A model generated the notes under the pieces. The model was not told the DNA's origin. It saw only the letters and a program-made list of their open reading frames with translations, and searched no databases. From Streptomyces sp. S4.7 (GTDB taxonomy: Bacteria > Actinomycetota > Actinomycetes > Streptomycetales > Streptomycetaceae), in assembly GCF_010384365.1 (NCBI RefSeq), contig NZ_CP048397.1:3906001-3970000 (forward strand): a stretch of DNA of 64,000 nucleotides. Direction: 5' to 3'. The position numbers and the translations under genes were made by a program. Positions 32,761-41,561 of the stretch are shown here, piece after piece (positions within the stretch are counted from its first letter, which is position 1; each line of letters starts with the position of its first letter).

Positions 32761-34821
32761 GTGCGCAAACTGCTGCCGCTGCTGAACTCGCACCCGGGCG
32801 GACGTTCCGCCATGACCTGCCGTTACCGCTGCGGTGACGCCTGTTTCCACGAGACGCCCAACACCAGTGACAACGAGTATGTCGGCGACGTCATAGCCGG
32901 TGTCCTCTCCCGTCGCTCCATCATGCGCGGCGCCGCCGTGGTGACCGTCGCCGCCGCCGCGGGAACCGCGTTCGTCGCGGGCCCCGGCAACTCCCCGGCC
33001 TCCGCCACCTCCCTCGCCGCCGGCGGCAACGGCCAGGGCGGCAAGAAGCCCGACGGCGCCCGTGGACTGCGCTTCGCGCCCGTCGCGCCCAACACCGCCG
33101 ACAAGGTGACCGTCCCCGACGGCTACACGCAGAACATCGTCATCCGCTGGGGCGACCCGATCCTGCGCGGCGCACCGGAGTTCGACCCGAACAAGCAGAC
33201 CGCCAAGGCGCAGGCCGGGCAGTTCGGTTACAACAACGACTTCCTGAGCCTCCTCCCGCTCAAGAGCGAGCGCGGAAAGCAGCTCCTCGTGGCCAACCAC
33301 GAGTACACGGACGAAATCCTGATGTTCAAGGGTTACGACGCCGACAAGCCCACCCGCGAGCAGGTCGAGATCGCCTGGGCCGCGCACGGCCTGTCGGTCG
33401 TCGTGGTGGACGAGCAGCCGCGCAGCGGGAAGCTCACCGTCGTACCGCGTCACGAGCTGAACCGCCGTATCACCGTCACGTCCGAATTCCGGCTGACCGG
33501 ACCGGCCGCGGGCGGCGCGCTGCTCCGCACCTCGGCCGACCGTACGGGCAAGAAGGTCTACGGCACGCTCAACAACTGCGCCGGCGGCACCACCCCGTGG
33601 GGCACGATCCTGTCGGGCGAGGAGAACTTCAACCAGTACTTCGCCAACGGGTCGAGCGCGACCGACAAGCGCTACGGCATCGGTACCGCCGCCACCGAGC
33701 GCAAGTGGGAGCAGTTCGACAAGCGCTTCGACCTGAAGCAGGAGCCCAACGAGGCGCACCGCTTCGGCTGGGTCGTCGAACTGGACCCGTACGACCCCGA
33801 CTTCACGCCGCGCAAGCGCACCGCGCTCGGGCGCTTCAAGCACGAGGCCGCGCAGCCGCGCCTGACCGGCGACGGCCGCGCCGTCGTCTACATGGGTGAC
33901 GACGAGAAGTTCGACTACTTCTACAAGTTCGTGTCGTCCAAGGCGATGAAGAAGGGCAACAGCCGCGCCGCCCGCGACCACAACCTCACGCTGCTGGACG
34001 AGGGCACGCTCTACGTCGCGAAGCTGACCGGCGACAGCCCGGTCGAGGACATCGACGGCAGCGGCAAGCTCCCCAAGGACGGCGAGTTCGACGGCTCCGG
34101 CGTGTGGATCCCGCTCGCCACCGGCGACGTCTCGCACGTGCCCGGCATGACCGCCGAAGAGGTGTACGTCTTCACGCGCCTGGCCGGCGACAAGGTCGGC
34201 GCCACGAAGATGGACCGCCCCGAGGACGTCGAGCCCTCGCCGCGCACGGGCCGGGTGTACGTCGCGCTGACGAACAACTCGGACCGCGGCGCCGCCGGCA
34301 AGGCCGGGGTGGACGAGGCCAACCCGCGCAACGCCAACAAGCACGGTCAGATCCTGGAGCTCGCCGAGAACTGGGACGACCCGGCCGGCGACGGGTTCGC
34401 CTGGCGGCTGTTCCTGGTCGCGGGCGACCCGAAGGACCCGGCGACGTACTTCGCCGGCTTCCCGAAGGACAAGGTCAGCCCGATCTCCTGCCCGGACAAC
34501 GTGGCGTTCGACGACCACGGCAACCTGTGGATCTCGACGGACGGCGCGCAACTCGGCTCGCACGACGGGCTGTTCGGCGTGGCGACGCAGGGGGAGCGGC
34601 GCGGTGAGCTGAAGCAGTTCCTCACCGTTCCCAACGGCGCGGAGACCTGCGGCCCGATCATCCAGGACCGGCGCGTCCTGGTCGCGGTGCAGCACCCGGG
34701 CGAGATCGACGGCGCGACGGTCGAGAACCCGCTGAGCGCGTGGCCCGACGGCCGCGGCAAGATGGTCCGCCCTGCGGTGGTCGCGGTCTGGCGCAAGGAC
34801 GGCGGCGACATCGGCGTCTGA
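32761..34821 (+). CDS. PhoX-family alkaline phosphatase, Tat-exported
   Basis: A 686-aa protein from GTG 32761, with GGAGGGGAAA immediately upstream; the frame is open further 5' but without ribosome sites. An unusually long N-region (about 48 residues with CRYRCGDACFHE) precedes the twin-arginine motif SRRSIMRGAAVVTVAA, so the folded enzyme should be exported through Tat. The mature part is the DUF839/PhoX beta-propeller, with NNDFLSLLPL, LLVANHEYTDE, GGTTPWGTILSGEENFNQY and YMGDDEKFDYFYKFVS. PhoX enzymes are calcium/iron-dependent phosphomonoesterases. Regulation by PhoP is plausible from the repeats at 32631-32655. Confidence 0.92.
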   Translation: MRKLLPLLNSHPGGRSAMTCRYRCGDACFHETPNTSDNEYVGDVIAGVLSRRSIMRGAAVVTVAAAAGTAFVAGPGNSPASATSLAAGGNGQGGKKPDGARGLRFAPVAPNTADKVTVPDGYTQNIVIRWGDPILRGAPEFDPNKQTAKAQAGQFGYNNDFLSLLPLKSERGKQLLVANHEYTDEILMFKGYDADKPTREQVEIAWAAHGLSVVVVDEQPRSGKLTVVPRHELNRRITVTSEFRLTGPAAGGALLRTSADRTGKKVYGTLNNCAGGTTPWGTILSGEENFNQYFANGSSATDKRYGIGTAATERKWEQFDKRFDLKQEPNEAHRFGWVVELDPYDPDFTPRKRTALGRFKHEAAQPRLTGDGRAVVYMGDDEKFDYFYKFVSSKAMKKGNSRAARDHNLTLLDEGTLYVAKLTGDSPVEDIDGSGKLPKDGEFDGSGVWIPLATGDVSHVPGMTAEEVYVFTRLAGDKVGATKMDRPEDVEPSPRTGRVYVALTNNSDRGAAGKAGVDEANPRNANKHGQILELAENWDDPAGDGFAWRLFLVAGDPKDPATYFAGFPKDKVSPISCPDNVAFDDHGNLWISTDGAQLGSHDGLFGVATQGERRGELKQFLTVPNGAETCGPIIQDRRVLVAVQHPGEIDGATVENPLSAWPDGRGKMVRPAVVAVWRKDGGDIGV

Positions 34822-34864
34822 CGCGCTGGTGCGTGCCGGATGACGGGGCCGCGTGCACGGCCGG

Positions 34865-34926
34865 CCCGGCGGCCGGTTCGTCCTCGATCGCCGGACGGGC
34901 TCAATGAGCCCGCCCGGCGATCGAGG
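34865..34926. repeat. Interspersed palindromic repeat copy forming a hairpin
   Basis: CCTCGATCGCCGG (34882-34894) pairs with 34914-34926, and an inner CGGGCTCA/TGAGCCCG pair continues the stem with a single mismatch. It is preceded by the GGCGGCCGGTTCGTC arm seen in the copies near 3.7 kb. It lies between PhoX and the converging DUF6879 gene and probably ends both transcripts. Confidence 0.82.
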
Positions 34927-35011
34927 GCACCCGAGCTCGCCCTCCAGGACCACCCGGTACGCGGTGTGGCCGACCGGGCCGACCGGGCCGGCCCGGCGGG
35001 GCACTTCGTTC

Positions 35012-35653
35012 CTACGGCACCGCGTGGTGCCAGGCCGCCTCGCGGGCCTGCGCGTAGCGCAGGACGTCGACCGGGTTCGTGATCAGTTCGACGCGGGTCG
35101 TCCCGTCGTCGGCGCCGAAGCGCGGCAGCGCGACCACCCTTGAGTCGAAGATCCAGAAGTCCCCTTCGGGGAGGTCGAGTTCGGCGGCGCGTTCGCGGGA
35201 CAGGATCCGGAGGTCCTCGTCGGCCCGTGCTCGCGGGCCGGAGCCCGCGGGGTCCGGGGCGTCGACGGTGTCGACCAGGCGCACGCGCTCGAAGCGCCTG
35301 CCCGGAGCCGGACGCCCGGCGCGGGGGCGGGTTCGTCCGTCGCTCGCGTAACGCCGGCGGGTCTCCAGCCCCCACACGCTGTGCTCCAGCGTGGTGAACA
35401 TCTCGCCGAACTCCTCCGGGGAGATCCACTGCGCCACCCGCACGGGCTCCTTCGGACCGAAGTTCGCGAGCAGCTCGCGGGGCACCACGACCGCGCTCTC
35501 GCGCTCCGTCGGACGGTGGAGCTGGGTCAGCTCCGCGGGATCGGTGACGGTGTCGCCCTGCACCACGTAGTCGTCCGTCCCGGGCACTTCGTAGAGCGTC
35601 GGGCAGTTGCCGTTTCCACTGTTCGTACCGACCTTGCTGAGTCGTCGGGCCAT
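35012..35653 (-). CDS. DUF6879-type protein
   Basis: A 213-aa protein starting MARRLSKVGTNSGNGNCPTL; a longer frame upstream is not supported. The first 75 residues form a small separate domain (YEVPGTDDYVVQGDTV, ESAVVVPRELLANFG). The remainder resembles DUF6879: EFGEMFTTLEHSVWGLETRRRYAS, then RRFERVRLVD, then GDFWIFDSRVVALPRFGADD and a closing REAAWHHAVP. The middle of the DUF6879 part is shorter than I recall for the family (about 25 residues fewer). DUF6879 genes usually sit near XRE regulators; none adjoins here. Function unknown. Confidence 0.78.
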   Translation of the reverse strand: MARRLSKVGTNSGNGNCPTLYEVPGTDDYVVQGDTVTDPAELTQLHRPTERESAVVVPRELLANFGPKEPVRVAQWISPEEFGEMFTTLEHSVWGLETRRRYASDGRTRPRAGRPAPGRRFERVRLVDTVDAPDPAGSGPRARADEDLRILSRERAAELDLPEGDFWIFDSRVVALPRFGADDGTTRVELITNPVDVLRYAQAREAAWHHAVP

Positions 35654-36098
35654 GGGTCCCCCTGGGCGGACGGGCGGTCTGGGTCTGCCGGGCACCGTAG
35701 CGCCGGGTGGGAGGTCGGCGACAGGGCGCATTCGGTCGCGTGGCGCGCCCCCTCCGGAGAGCCCGGAAGTCCCGTCGCCGGTGTCCGGAAGTCCTTTGCC
35801 TCCTCCGCCCGCGTCGCTTATCGTCGACACCGTCCTTGTCGTCTCCGATAGAGGTGGACGTTGCGCATCTGAGGTTCGCGATCAGCACGCCGTACGGCTC
35901 CCCGGCTTCATGCCGGTCTCCCGCCGTACGCCCGCGTGGCAGCGACCTCGATGCATGGGCCGTCCCCCGATCCACGGACCGACGGACAGCCGCATCTTCT
36001 CCTCCGGGCTCCGGCCCGCCGGTCCGTACGGGCCCGGTCGCCGCGTGGTGGTCGCATACGACGTCCCCCATCCCACCGCGCCCCGCGAGGACACCACC
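35654..36098 (+). other. 445-bp leader region before the ABC-F gene
   Basis: No conserved gene. It holds an open mini-frame from GTG 35854 (VDVAHLRFAISTPYGSPASC) and several possible hairpins, including CCGGC-TTCAT-GCCGG near 35909-35923 and a GC-rich one near 36003-36044. Antibiotic-resistance ABC-F genes are often controlled by leader-peptide attenuation, and this arrangement would fit, but no mechanism is shown. Confidence 0.4.
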
Positions 36099-37787
36099 AT
36101 GTCTCAACCCATCACCCCCAGCGCCTTCCTGACCTGCTCCGCGCTGTCCTTCCAGTGGGCGGACGGCACGCCCGTCTTCGACGGGCTCTCCCTCAGCGTC
36201 GGGCGGGGCCGCAACGGTCTCGTCGGCACCAACGGGACCGGCAAGACCACCCTCATGCGGCTGCTGGCGGGCGAACTGCGGCCCTCCGCAGGATCGGTCA
36301 CCGTCGGCGGCAGCCTCGCCCACCTGCCGCAGAACATCACCCTCGACACCGCCCTCCGTGTCGACCAGGCCCTCGGCATCGCCGAGCGCCGCGACGCGCT
36401 GCGCGCCATCGAGAACGGAGACGTACGCGAGGAGCACTTCGAGACCGTCGGCGAGGACTGGGACGTCGAGGAACGCGCGATCGCCACCCTCGGCTCACTC
36501 GGGCTCGGCGGCATCGACCTCGACCGCACCGTCGGCGAGATCTCCGGCGGCGAGACGGTCCTGCTGCGCCTGGCCGCGCTGCTCCTGGAGCGGCCCGACG
36601 TCCTGCTGCTGGACGAGCCGACGAACAACCTGGACCTGCCGGCCCGCCGCAGGCTCTACGAGGCCGTCGACTCCTGGCGCTCCGGCGTGCTGGTCGTGAT
36701 CAGCCACGACCGCGAGCTGCTGGAGCGCGTCGACCGCATCGCCGAGCTGCGGTCCGGCTCGGTGAGCTGGTACGGGGGCGGCTGGTCCGCGTACCAGGAG
36801 GCGCTGGCCACCGAGCAGGAGGCGGCGGGCCGCACGCTGCGCGCCGCCGACGCCGACGTACGCCGGCAGAAGCGGGAGCTGGAGGAGGCGCAGATCAAGA
36901 GCGCCCGCCGCCAGCGCCAGGACAAGAAGCTCAACGCCCAGCGGAAGGCCTCCCGGATCGTGGCGGGCGGACTCAAACGGTCCGCGCAGGAGTCGGCGGG
37001 CAGGTCGCGGGTCCTGCACGAGGAGCGGCTGACCGAGGCACGCGAGCGCCGCGAGGAGGCGGCGGACGCGATCCGCGACGACGCCGAGATCAAGGTGAGC
37101 CTGCCCGCCACGGCCGTGCCCGCGGGCCGTACGGTCCTGACGCTGCGCGAGGTACGGCCCCGCTACGGGAAGCTGCGCGAGGGCACCCTCGACGTACGCG
37201 GGCCGGAACGGATCGCCCTCGTCGGACGCAACGGGTCCGGCAAGACGACCCTGCTGCGCACGCTGACCGGAGAGCTGGCGCCGCTGTCCGGCGAGGCCGG
37301 GACCTTCGTACCGCTGCGGTTCTTGCCGCAGCGTCTCGACGTGCTCGACCCGGAGCTGAGCATCGCGGCGAACGTCGCGCGCCTGGCGCCCGGCGTCACC
37401 GATCAGCACATCCGCTCGCAGCTCGCGCGCTTCCTCTTCAAGGGCGCACGGGCGGCGCAGCTCGCCGGCACGCTCTCGGGCGGCGAGCGGTTCCGCGCGG
37501 CCCTCGCCGCGATGATGCTCGCCGCGCCCGCCCCGCAACTGCTGATGCTGGACGAGCCGACGAACAGCCTCGACATCGCCAGCGTGCGGCAGTTGACGGG
37601 CGCGCTGGAGTCCTACGAAGGCGCGCTGCTGATCGCGAGCCACGACCTGCCGTTCCTCGAATCGGTGGGGATCACGCGCTGGCTGGTGGTCGGGGACGAA
37701 CTGCGCGAGACGTCGAGGGACGAGGTGCGGGACGTGCTGGAGGCGTCGTCGGAAATGGCCGAGCCGCCGCAGGAGGACACGCTCTAA
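36099..37787 (+). CDS. ABC-F family ATPase
   Basis: A 562-aa protein with two ABC ATPase domains and no membrane segment. Domain 1 has Walker A GTNGTGKTTL (about 42-51), signature SGGETVLL and Walker B LLLDEPTNNLD. An inter-domain linker of about 90 charged residues (RTLRAADADVRRQKRELEEAQ) is the ribosome-probing PtIM element. Domain 2 has GRNGSGKTTL, LSGGERFR and LMLDEPTNSLD. ABC-F proteins act on the ribosome, either in translation or in antibiotic protection; subclass cannot be decided here. The C-terminal tail is short. No strong ribosome site precedes ATG 36099. The S4 gene follows after 10 bp. Confidence 0.93.
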   Translation: MSQPITPSAFLTCSALSFQWADGTPVFDGLSLSVGRGRNGLVGTNGTGKTTLMRLLAGELRPSAGSVTVGGSLAHLPQNITLDTALRVDQALGIAERRDALRAIENGDVREEHFETVGEDWDVEERAIATLGSLGLGGIDLDRTVGEISGGETVLLRLAALLLERPDVLLLDEPTNNLDLPARRRLYEAVDSWRSGVLVVISHDRELLERVDRIAELRSGSVSWYGGGWSAYQEALATEQEAAGRTLRAADADVRRQKRELEEAQIKSARRQRQDKKLNAQRKASRIVAGGLKRSAQESAGRSRVLHEERLTEARERREEAADAIRDDAEIKVSLPATAVPAGRTVLTLREVRPRYGKLREGTLDVRGPERIALVGRNGSGKTTLLRTLTGELAPLSGEAGTFVPLRFLPQRLDVLDPELSIAANVARLAPGVTDQHIRSQLARFLFKGARAAQLAGTLSGGERFRAALAAMMLAAPAPQLLMLDEPTNSLDIASVRQLTGALESYEGALLIASHDLPFLESVGITRWLVVGDELRETSRDEVRDVLEASSEMAEPPQEDTL

Positions 37788-37797
37788 GCTCGGGGGC

Positions 37798-38190
37798 ATG
37801 GCTGCTGAAGCTCATGTCACCGAGGACCAGGGGTCGGTACGGGCGGACGTCTGGATCTGGTCCGTACGGCTGACGAAGACCCGCTCCCAGGCGGCGTCCG
37901 CCTGCCGCGCGGGCCACGTCCGCGTCAACGGGGAGCGGGTGAAACCCGCGGCTCCGGTGAAGGTGGGCGACGAGATCCGGGTCCGGCACGCGGAGCGCGA
38001 ACGGCTCGTCGTGCTCAAGCGGATCGTGCGGAAGCGGGTGGGCGCGCCGGTGGCCGTGCAGTGTTACGTGGACAACAGCCCGCCGCCCCCGCCGCGCGAG
38101 TTCGCCGGTCCGGTGGCTGTTCGCGAACGGGGCGCGGGCCGTCCGACGAAGCGCGAGCGGCGCGTACTGGACGAACTCCAGGGCCACTAG
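37798..38190 (+). CDS. S4-domain RNA-binding protein (Hsp15-like)
   Basis: A 130-aa protein. RADVWIWSVRLTKTRSQAASACRAG and VRVNGERVKPAAPVKVGDEIRV form the S4 RNA-binding fold. A basic C-terminal tail (AGRPTKRERRVLDELQGH) resembles the Hsp15/RlbA family, which binds stalled 50S subunits carrying nascent chains. It starts 10 bases after the ABC-F stop and is therefore co-transcribed with it, an apt pairing of two ribosome-associated proteins. Confidence 0.9.
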   Translation: MAAEAHVTEDQGSVRADVWIWSVRLTKTRSQAASACRAGHVRVNGERVKPAAPVKVGDEIRVRHAERERLVVLKRIVRKRVGAPVAVQCYVDNSPPPPPREFAGPVAVRERGAGRPTKRERRVLDELQGH

Positions 38191-38300
38191 GGCCTGTTCG
38201 GGAGGTGCGGGCGCGGCGCGACCCCGCACCGCGCCGACCTCGGTAAGTCACGTTCCGTGTACGGAAAGTAAAAGCCCCTGTCGTGGGGAAGGTCATCTCC

Positions 38301-38747
38301 ATGAACCACGACTGTGACCAGCACATGAGGCTCCGCCTCCCCCGCCATCCCCGCAGCGTCGGCCGTGCGCGGGAGGCCCTGACCGGGCTCATGGGGCTGT
38401 CGGGCGAGTTCGGTGAGACCGCGGCGCTGCTGCTGTCGGAACTGGTCACCAACGCGTTGCGGCACGGGTCGCCGCCGGGGCGGGAGATCGTGGTGACCGT
38501 CCGCAGGGCCGACGGGCTGCTCCGGATGGAGGTCGAGGACGCGGGGGACTCGGTGCCCCGGCCGCGTACGCCGGACCCCGTCGACGAGTGCGGGCGCGGG
38601 CTCGCGCTGGTCGTCGCGCTCGCCGACGACTGGGGGGTGGCGCCGAGGCAGGGGCCGGGGAAGCGGGTCTGGGTGACGCTGAAGACGCCGGACTACGGAC
38701 TACTGAATGTGCCGCGTCGCCTCGACGGGCCGCGTTCGCCGGGCTGA
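38301..38747 (+). CDS. RsbW/anti-sigma-type HATPase protein
   Basis: A 148-aa single-domain GHKL ATPase, starting MNHDCDQHMRL at 38301 where GGGAAGG lies 8 bases upstream (the GTG at 38283 is before that site). N-box ALLLSELVTNALRHGS, DGLLRMEVEDAGDS and GRGLALVVALADDWGV are the usual ATP-site motifs. Streptomyces has many such small anti-sigma-like kinases, usually without a linked sigma factor, as here. Target unknown. Confidence 0.88.
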   Translation: MNHDCDQHMRLRLPRHPRSVGRAREALTGLMGLSGEFGETAALLLSELVTNALRHGSPPGREIVVTVRRADGLLRMEVEDAGDSVPRPRTPDPVDECGRGLALVVALADDWGVAPRQGPGKRVWVTLKTPDYGLLNVPRRLDGPRSPG

Positions 38748-38774
38748 CGGCGCGGGGCGCGGCCGGTGGCGTTC

Positions 38775-40787
38775 TCACCGGCGCTGTGAGGTGATCGCCT
38801 GCGCCGCGCGCAGCTCCTGCCGCAGCGGGGCCAGCACGCCCTCCTCGTCGGACGCCGACCACTCCTCGCGCACGTCCACCAGGACCACACTGGAGCGCAC
38901 CCGCGCCGCCAGCTCCCGCAACTGCTTCTCCGCGTCCGCGATCTCGGCCGCGCCGGGCGGCGCCGCCCCGTGGTTGACGCGTACCCGCGCCGCCGTCGTC
39001 GCGTCGATGATCCGCTCCAGCGCCACGACCAGCGGCCACCAGGCGGCGGCACGTCTGCCGGTCGGCGGCGGCTCCGTGAGCGCGCGCTGGAACTCCGTCC
39101 GTACGACGGACAGATCGCGGTAGATGACGCGTCTGCGCCGCACCCGCTCGGCCTGGTTCGCCGCCGTCTCCGCCTCCGTACGGCCGGTGGTCGGGCCGAA
39201 CGCGTACGCCAGGTAGTCCGCCGTGTCCTCCACGGCGTCCGCGAGCCGGTCGCCGATCCGGGTGTGCCAGCTCTCCGGCCAGAGCAGATAGCCCGCGACC
39301 AGCGCGATCGCGCAGCCGATGAGACTGTCCACGAGACGCGGCACGACCAGCGCGAACCCCTCGTGGTTGAGCACGTCGGAGACCAGCAGGATCACCGGTG
39401 TGATGGCCGCCGTCTGGAAGCCGTAACTCTTCGCCGAGACCGCCGGGATGAACGCGGCGAGCACCACCATCACCGGCACGTCCCACCAGCCGCGCGGCAC
39501 GTGCCCCAGGACGGCCGCGGCCACCACGAGACCGGCCGCCGTGCCGAGAGCGCGCAGGACGCCGCGCGAGAAGACCGAGCCGAAATCCGGCTTGAGGACG
39601 AAGGTGACGGTGAGCGCGACCCAGTACGAGCGCGGCACGTCGATCACCGACACCAGGGACTGGGCGAGACCGATGCAGAGCGCGAGGCGCAGCCCGTAGC
39701 GCCAGGACGACTCGCTGAACAGCATGTCCCGCCCGGCGCGGCGGATCCGGACGCCGAGGGCGGCGGGGCGGCCGAGGCGGTCGTCCACGTTGTACGGGTC
39801 GGGGTCGGGCTTGTGCACGACGGACGCGGCGTGCCGCAGCGCGGCGTCGACGGCGCGCTCCGAGGGCGTCCCGGGCGGCGGCAGGTCGAGGTCGGCGCCG
39901 CCGAGGCGGCCCTCCTCGACCGCCCGCGCCAACTCCCTGACGGCGGCCGGGATCTCGTCGGGCAGCGGGCGGCGTCGCAGATGGGCGGCGGGCGCGGCCT
40001 CGACGAGCGGGATGAGCACGTTGAGCTGCGAGAGCAGCCGTACGAGCGGGCCGCGTCTGCCGTTGTCGCGGGCGCGGCGGGCGAGGACGAGGTCGTACGC
40101 CTCGTTCAGCGCCGCGGTGACGGCCTGCCGCTTCCCGTCGTAATCCCCGTCGGTGTCCTGCCGGCCCGCCGACTCCAGCAGGTCGGCCGAGGCGCGGTAC
40201 GCGTCGGCGACGGCGGTGCGCTCCGCGACACGGCCGCGGAAGGGCCAGCCGAGCAGGGACAGGGCGAGCACGAAGAGACCGCCGCAGGAGAGCAGCAGCG
40301 GGGCCACCCACCAGGGCTCGGGCATCTGGAGACCGGCGCCGACGACCGCGTTGAGGAGCAGCAGCAGCCCGGAGACCGAGGCCACCGCGCCGATCGAGGA
40401 GATCATCCCGGAGACGAGCGCGACGAGTGTCAGCGCGACGACGGCGAGCCAGCCGTGGCCGAAGACGAGCGTGCCGAGGGTGACGCCGATCGCGCCGAAG
40501 AGCTGGGGAATCGCGATGGTCAGTATCCGCAGCCGGTAGGCGCCGGCGGTGTCGCTGATCACCCCGGACAGCGCGCCCATGGCGGCGAGGGCGCCGTACG
40601 TGGGCCGGCCGACGGCGAGTCCCACGGCGAGCGGTGCGGCCAGCGCGACGGAGGCGCGGACGACGGCCGCCCAGGGGACGGGGGCGGGCTTCGGCCGCAG
40701 ACCGCTGAGCAGCCACTCCGGTGGCGTGAGCCGGACGGTGGGCCGGGTGGTGGGCCGGTCGGGACGGGGAGAGATCACGGTGGCCAC
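38775..40787 (-). CDS. FUSC-family aromatic acid exporter-like membrane protein
   Basis: A 670-aa protein with two blocks of membrane helices. Block 1 spans about residues 40-185 (GLAVGRPTYGALAAMGALSG and following). Block 2 spans about 375-510 (YGLRLALCIGLAQSLVSV, YWVALTVTFVLKPDFGSVFSRG, then GWWDVPVMVVLAAFIPA). Cytoplasmic domains follow each. The motif WVALTVTFVLKPDFG is typical of FUSC/YccS/aromatic-acid exporters. Substrate unknown. It converges on the small ATPase gene with a 27-bp gap and is divergent from the small membrane protein at 40917. Confidence 0.9.
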   Translation of the reverse strand: MATVISPRPDRPTTRPTVRLTPPEWLLSGLRPKPAPVPWAAVVRASVALAAPLAVGLAVGRPTYGALAAMGALSGVISDTAGAYRLRILTIAIPQLFGAIGVTLGTLVFGHGWLAVVALTLVALVSGMISSIGAVASVSGLLLLLNAVVGAGLQMPEPWWVAPLLLSCGGLFVLALSLLGWPFRGRVAERTAVADAYRASADLLESAGRQDTDGDYDGKRQAVTAALNEAYDLVLARRARDNGRRGPLVRLLSQLNVLIPLVEAAPAAHLRRRPLPDEIPAAVRELARAVEEGRLGGADLDLPPPGTPSERAVDAALRHAASVVHKPDPDPYNVDDRLGRPAALGVRIRRAGRDMLFSESSWRYGLRLALCIGLAQSLVSVIDVPRSYWVALTVTFVLKPDFGSVFSRGVLRALGTAAGLVVAAAVLGHVPRGWWDVPVMVVLAAFIPAVSAKSYGFQTAAITPVILLVSDVLNHEGFALVVPRLVDSLIGCAIALVAGYLLWPESWHTRIGDRLADAVEDTADYLAYAFGPTTGRTEAETAANQAERVRRRRVIYRDLSVVRTEFQRALTEPPPTGRRAAAWWPLVVALERIIDATTAARVRVNHGAAPPGAAEIADAEKQLRELAARVRSSVVLVDVREEWSASDEEGVLAPLRQELRAAQAITSQRR

Positions 40788-40916
40788 AGTGACGTATGGG
40801 GGGCCGGGCTGTCAGCCCCGGGCGGGGTGGAGCGGGACGGGCGCGGCGGTCCGAGTTGCCGGGGGCTGTCGGCGGGTGTGCTCTGGAAGAAGGACGAGCG
40901 GGAGGAGTTCTCTGCC

Positions 40917-41390
40917 ATGGCCACACAGGCACCGACGTCCACGCACGGGACCACGTCCGGGCCCCGGCACGCGCGTCCGTCGCGCTTCTCGGGGCACTTC
41001 CCGGGACGGTCCTCGGGGCGTTCCCCGGGGCCCGGGAGGCGCCGTATCCCCCTGCACACCGTGGCGGTGCCGATCTCGCTCGGCATCCTGTACGGCATCT
41101 GGGCCCCGTTCATCCAGCGCCACGGCAGCCCGCTCAACGCCCTCCAGATCACCCTCGGCGTGGTCTCGGGCCTCGCGGTCGCCGTGCTCGTCTTCGCACT
41201 GATGCGGCTTCCGAAGACGATGCCCCCCGAGCTGCGGGCGATGGCCTTCGGTGTGGTGGCGGGCGTCTCCGTGGGGTTCCTGCACAGCCTCACCTACGCG
41301 AGCGTGCTCCGGTCGTCCGGCATCGGGCTGACGGTGGGGGTGGCGAGCGCGGTGGCGACCTTCTACTACTTCCACACGCGCGAGGACTGA
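40917..41390 (+). CDS. Small four-helix membrane protein
   Basis: A 157-aa protein starting at 40917 (GGAGGAG 6 bases upstream). The first 45 residues are Ser/Gly/Arg-rich and probably cytoplasmic (SGHFPGRSSGRSPGPGRR). Four membrane helices follow: VAVPISLGILYGIWAPF, LQITLGVVSGLAVAVLVFAL, MAFGVVAGVSVGFLHSL and IGLTVGVASAVATFYYF. No family recognised. Single gene ending at the palindrome 41463-41499. Confidence 0.75.
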   Translation: MATQAPTSTHGTTSGPRHARPSRFSGHFPGRSSGRSPGPGRRRIPLHTVAVPISLGILYGIWAPFIQRHGSPLNALQITLGVVSGLAVAVLVFALMRLPKTMPPELRAMAFGVVAGVSVGFLHSLTYASVLRSSGIGLTVGVASAVATFYYFHTRED

Positions 41391-41462
41391 GCCGGCCGCC
41401 GGACCTCCGGTGAGCTGACGCCCGGACCACGCAGACCGCGTCCGACCTGCCCTTTCCGTATC

Positions 41463-41499
41463 CCGCGCGCCCGCCAGATCTGATCTGGCGGGCGCGCGG
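41463..41499 (+). terminator. Near-perfect palindrome, 18-bp arms
   Basis: Positions 41463-41480 pair with 41482-41499 around a single base, centred on AGATCTGATCT. It lies 73 bases after the small membrane protein gene and before the flavin-reductase gene. Confidence 0.82.
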
Positions 41500-41561
41500 T
41501 CACGTCTAGCGCCTTCTGGGTGAGGGGGAGCGACGGCGGACGAGGGAGGGAGGCGGCCCGG

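Noticed and set aside
32503..35004. An 833-codon minus-strand frame opposite PhoX
   Set aside because: Antisense shadow; no domain and composition dominated by Val/Arg/Asp/Gly repeats of reversed codons.
35012..35830. A longer 272-residue version of the DUF6879 protein
   Set aside because: The extra 59 residues are low-complexity Gly/Pro/Arg without conservation; the start at 35653 fits the domain boundary better.
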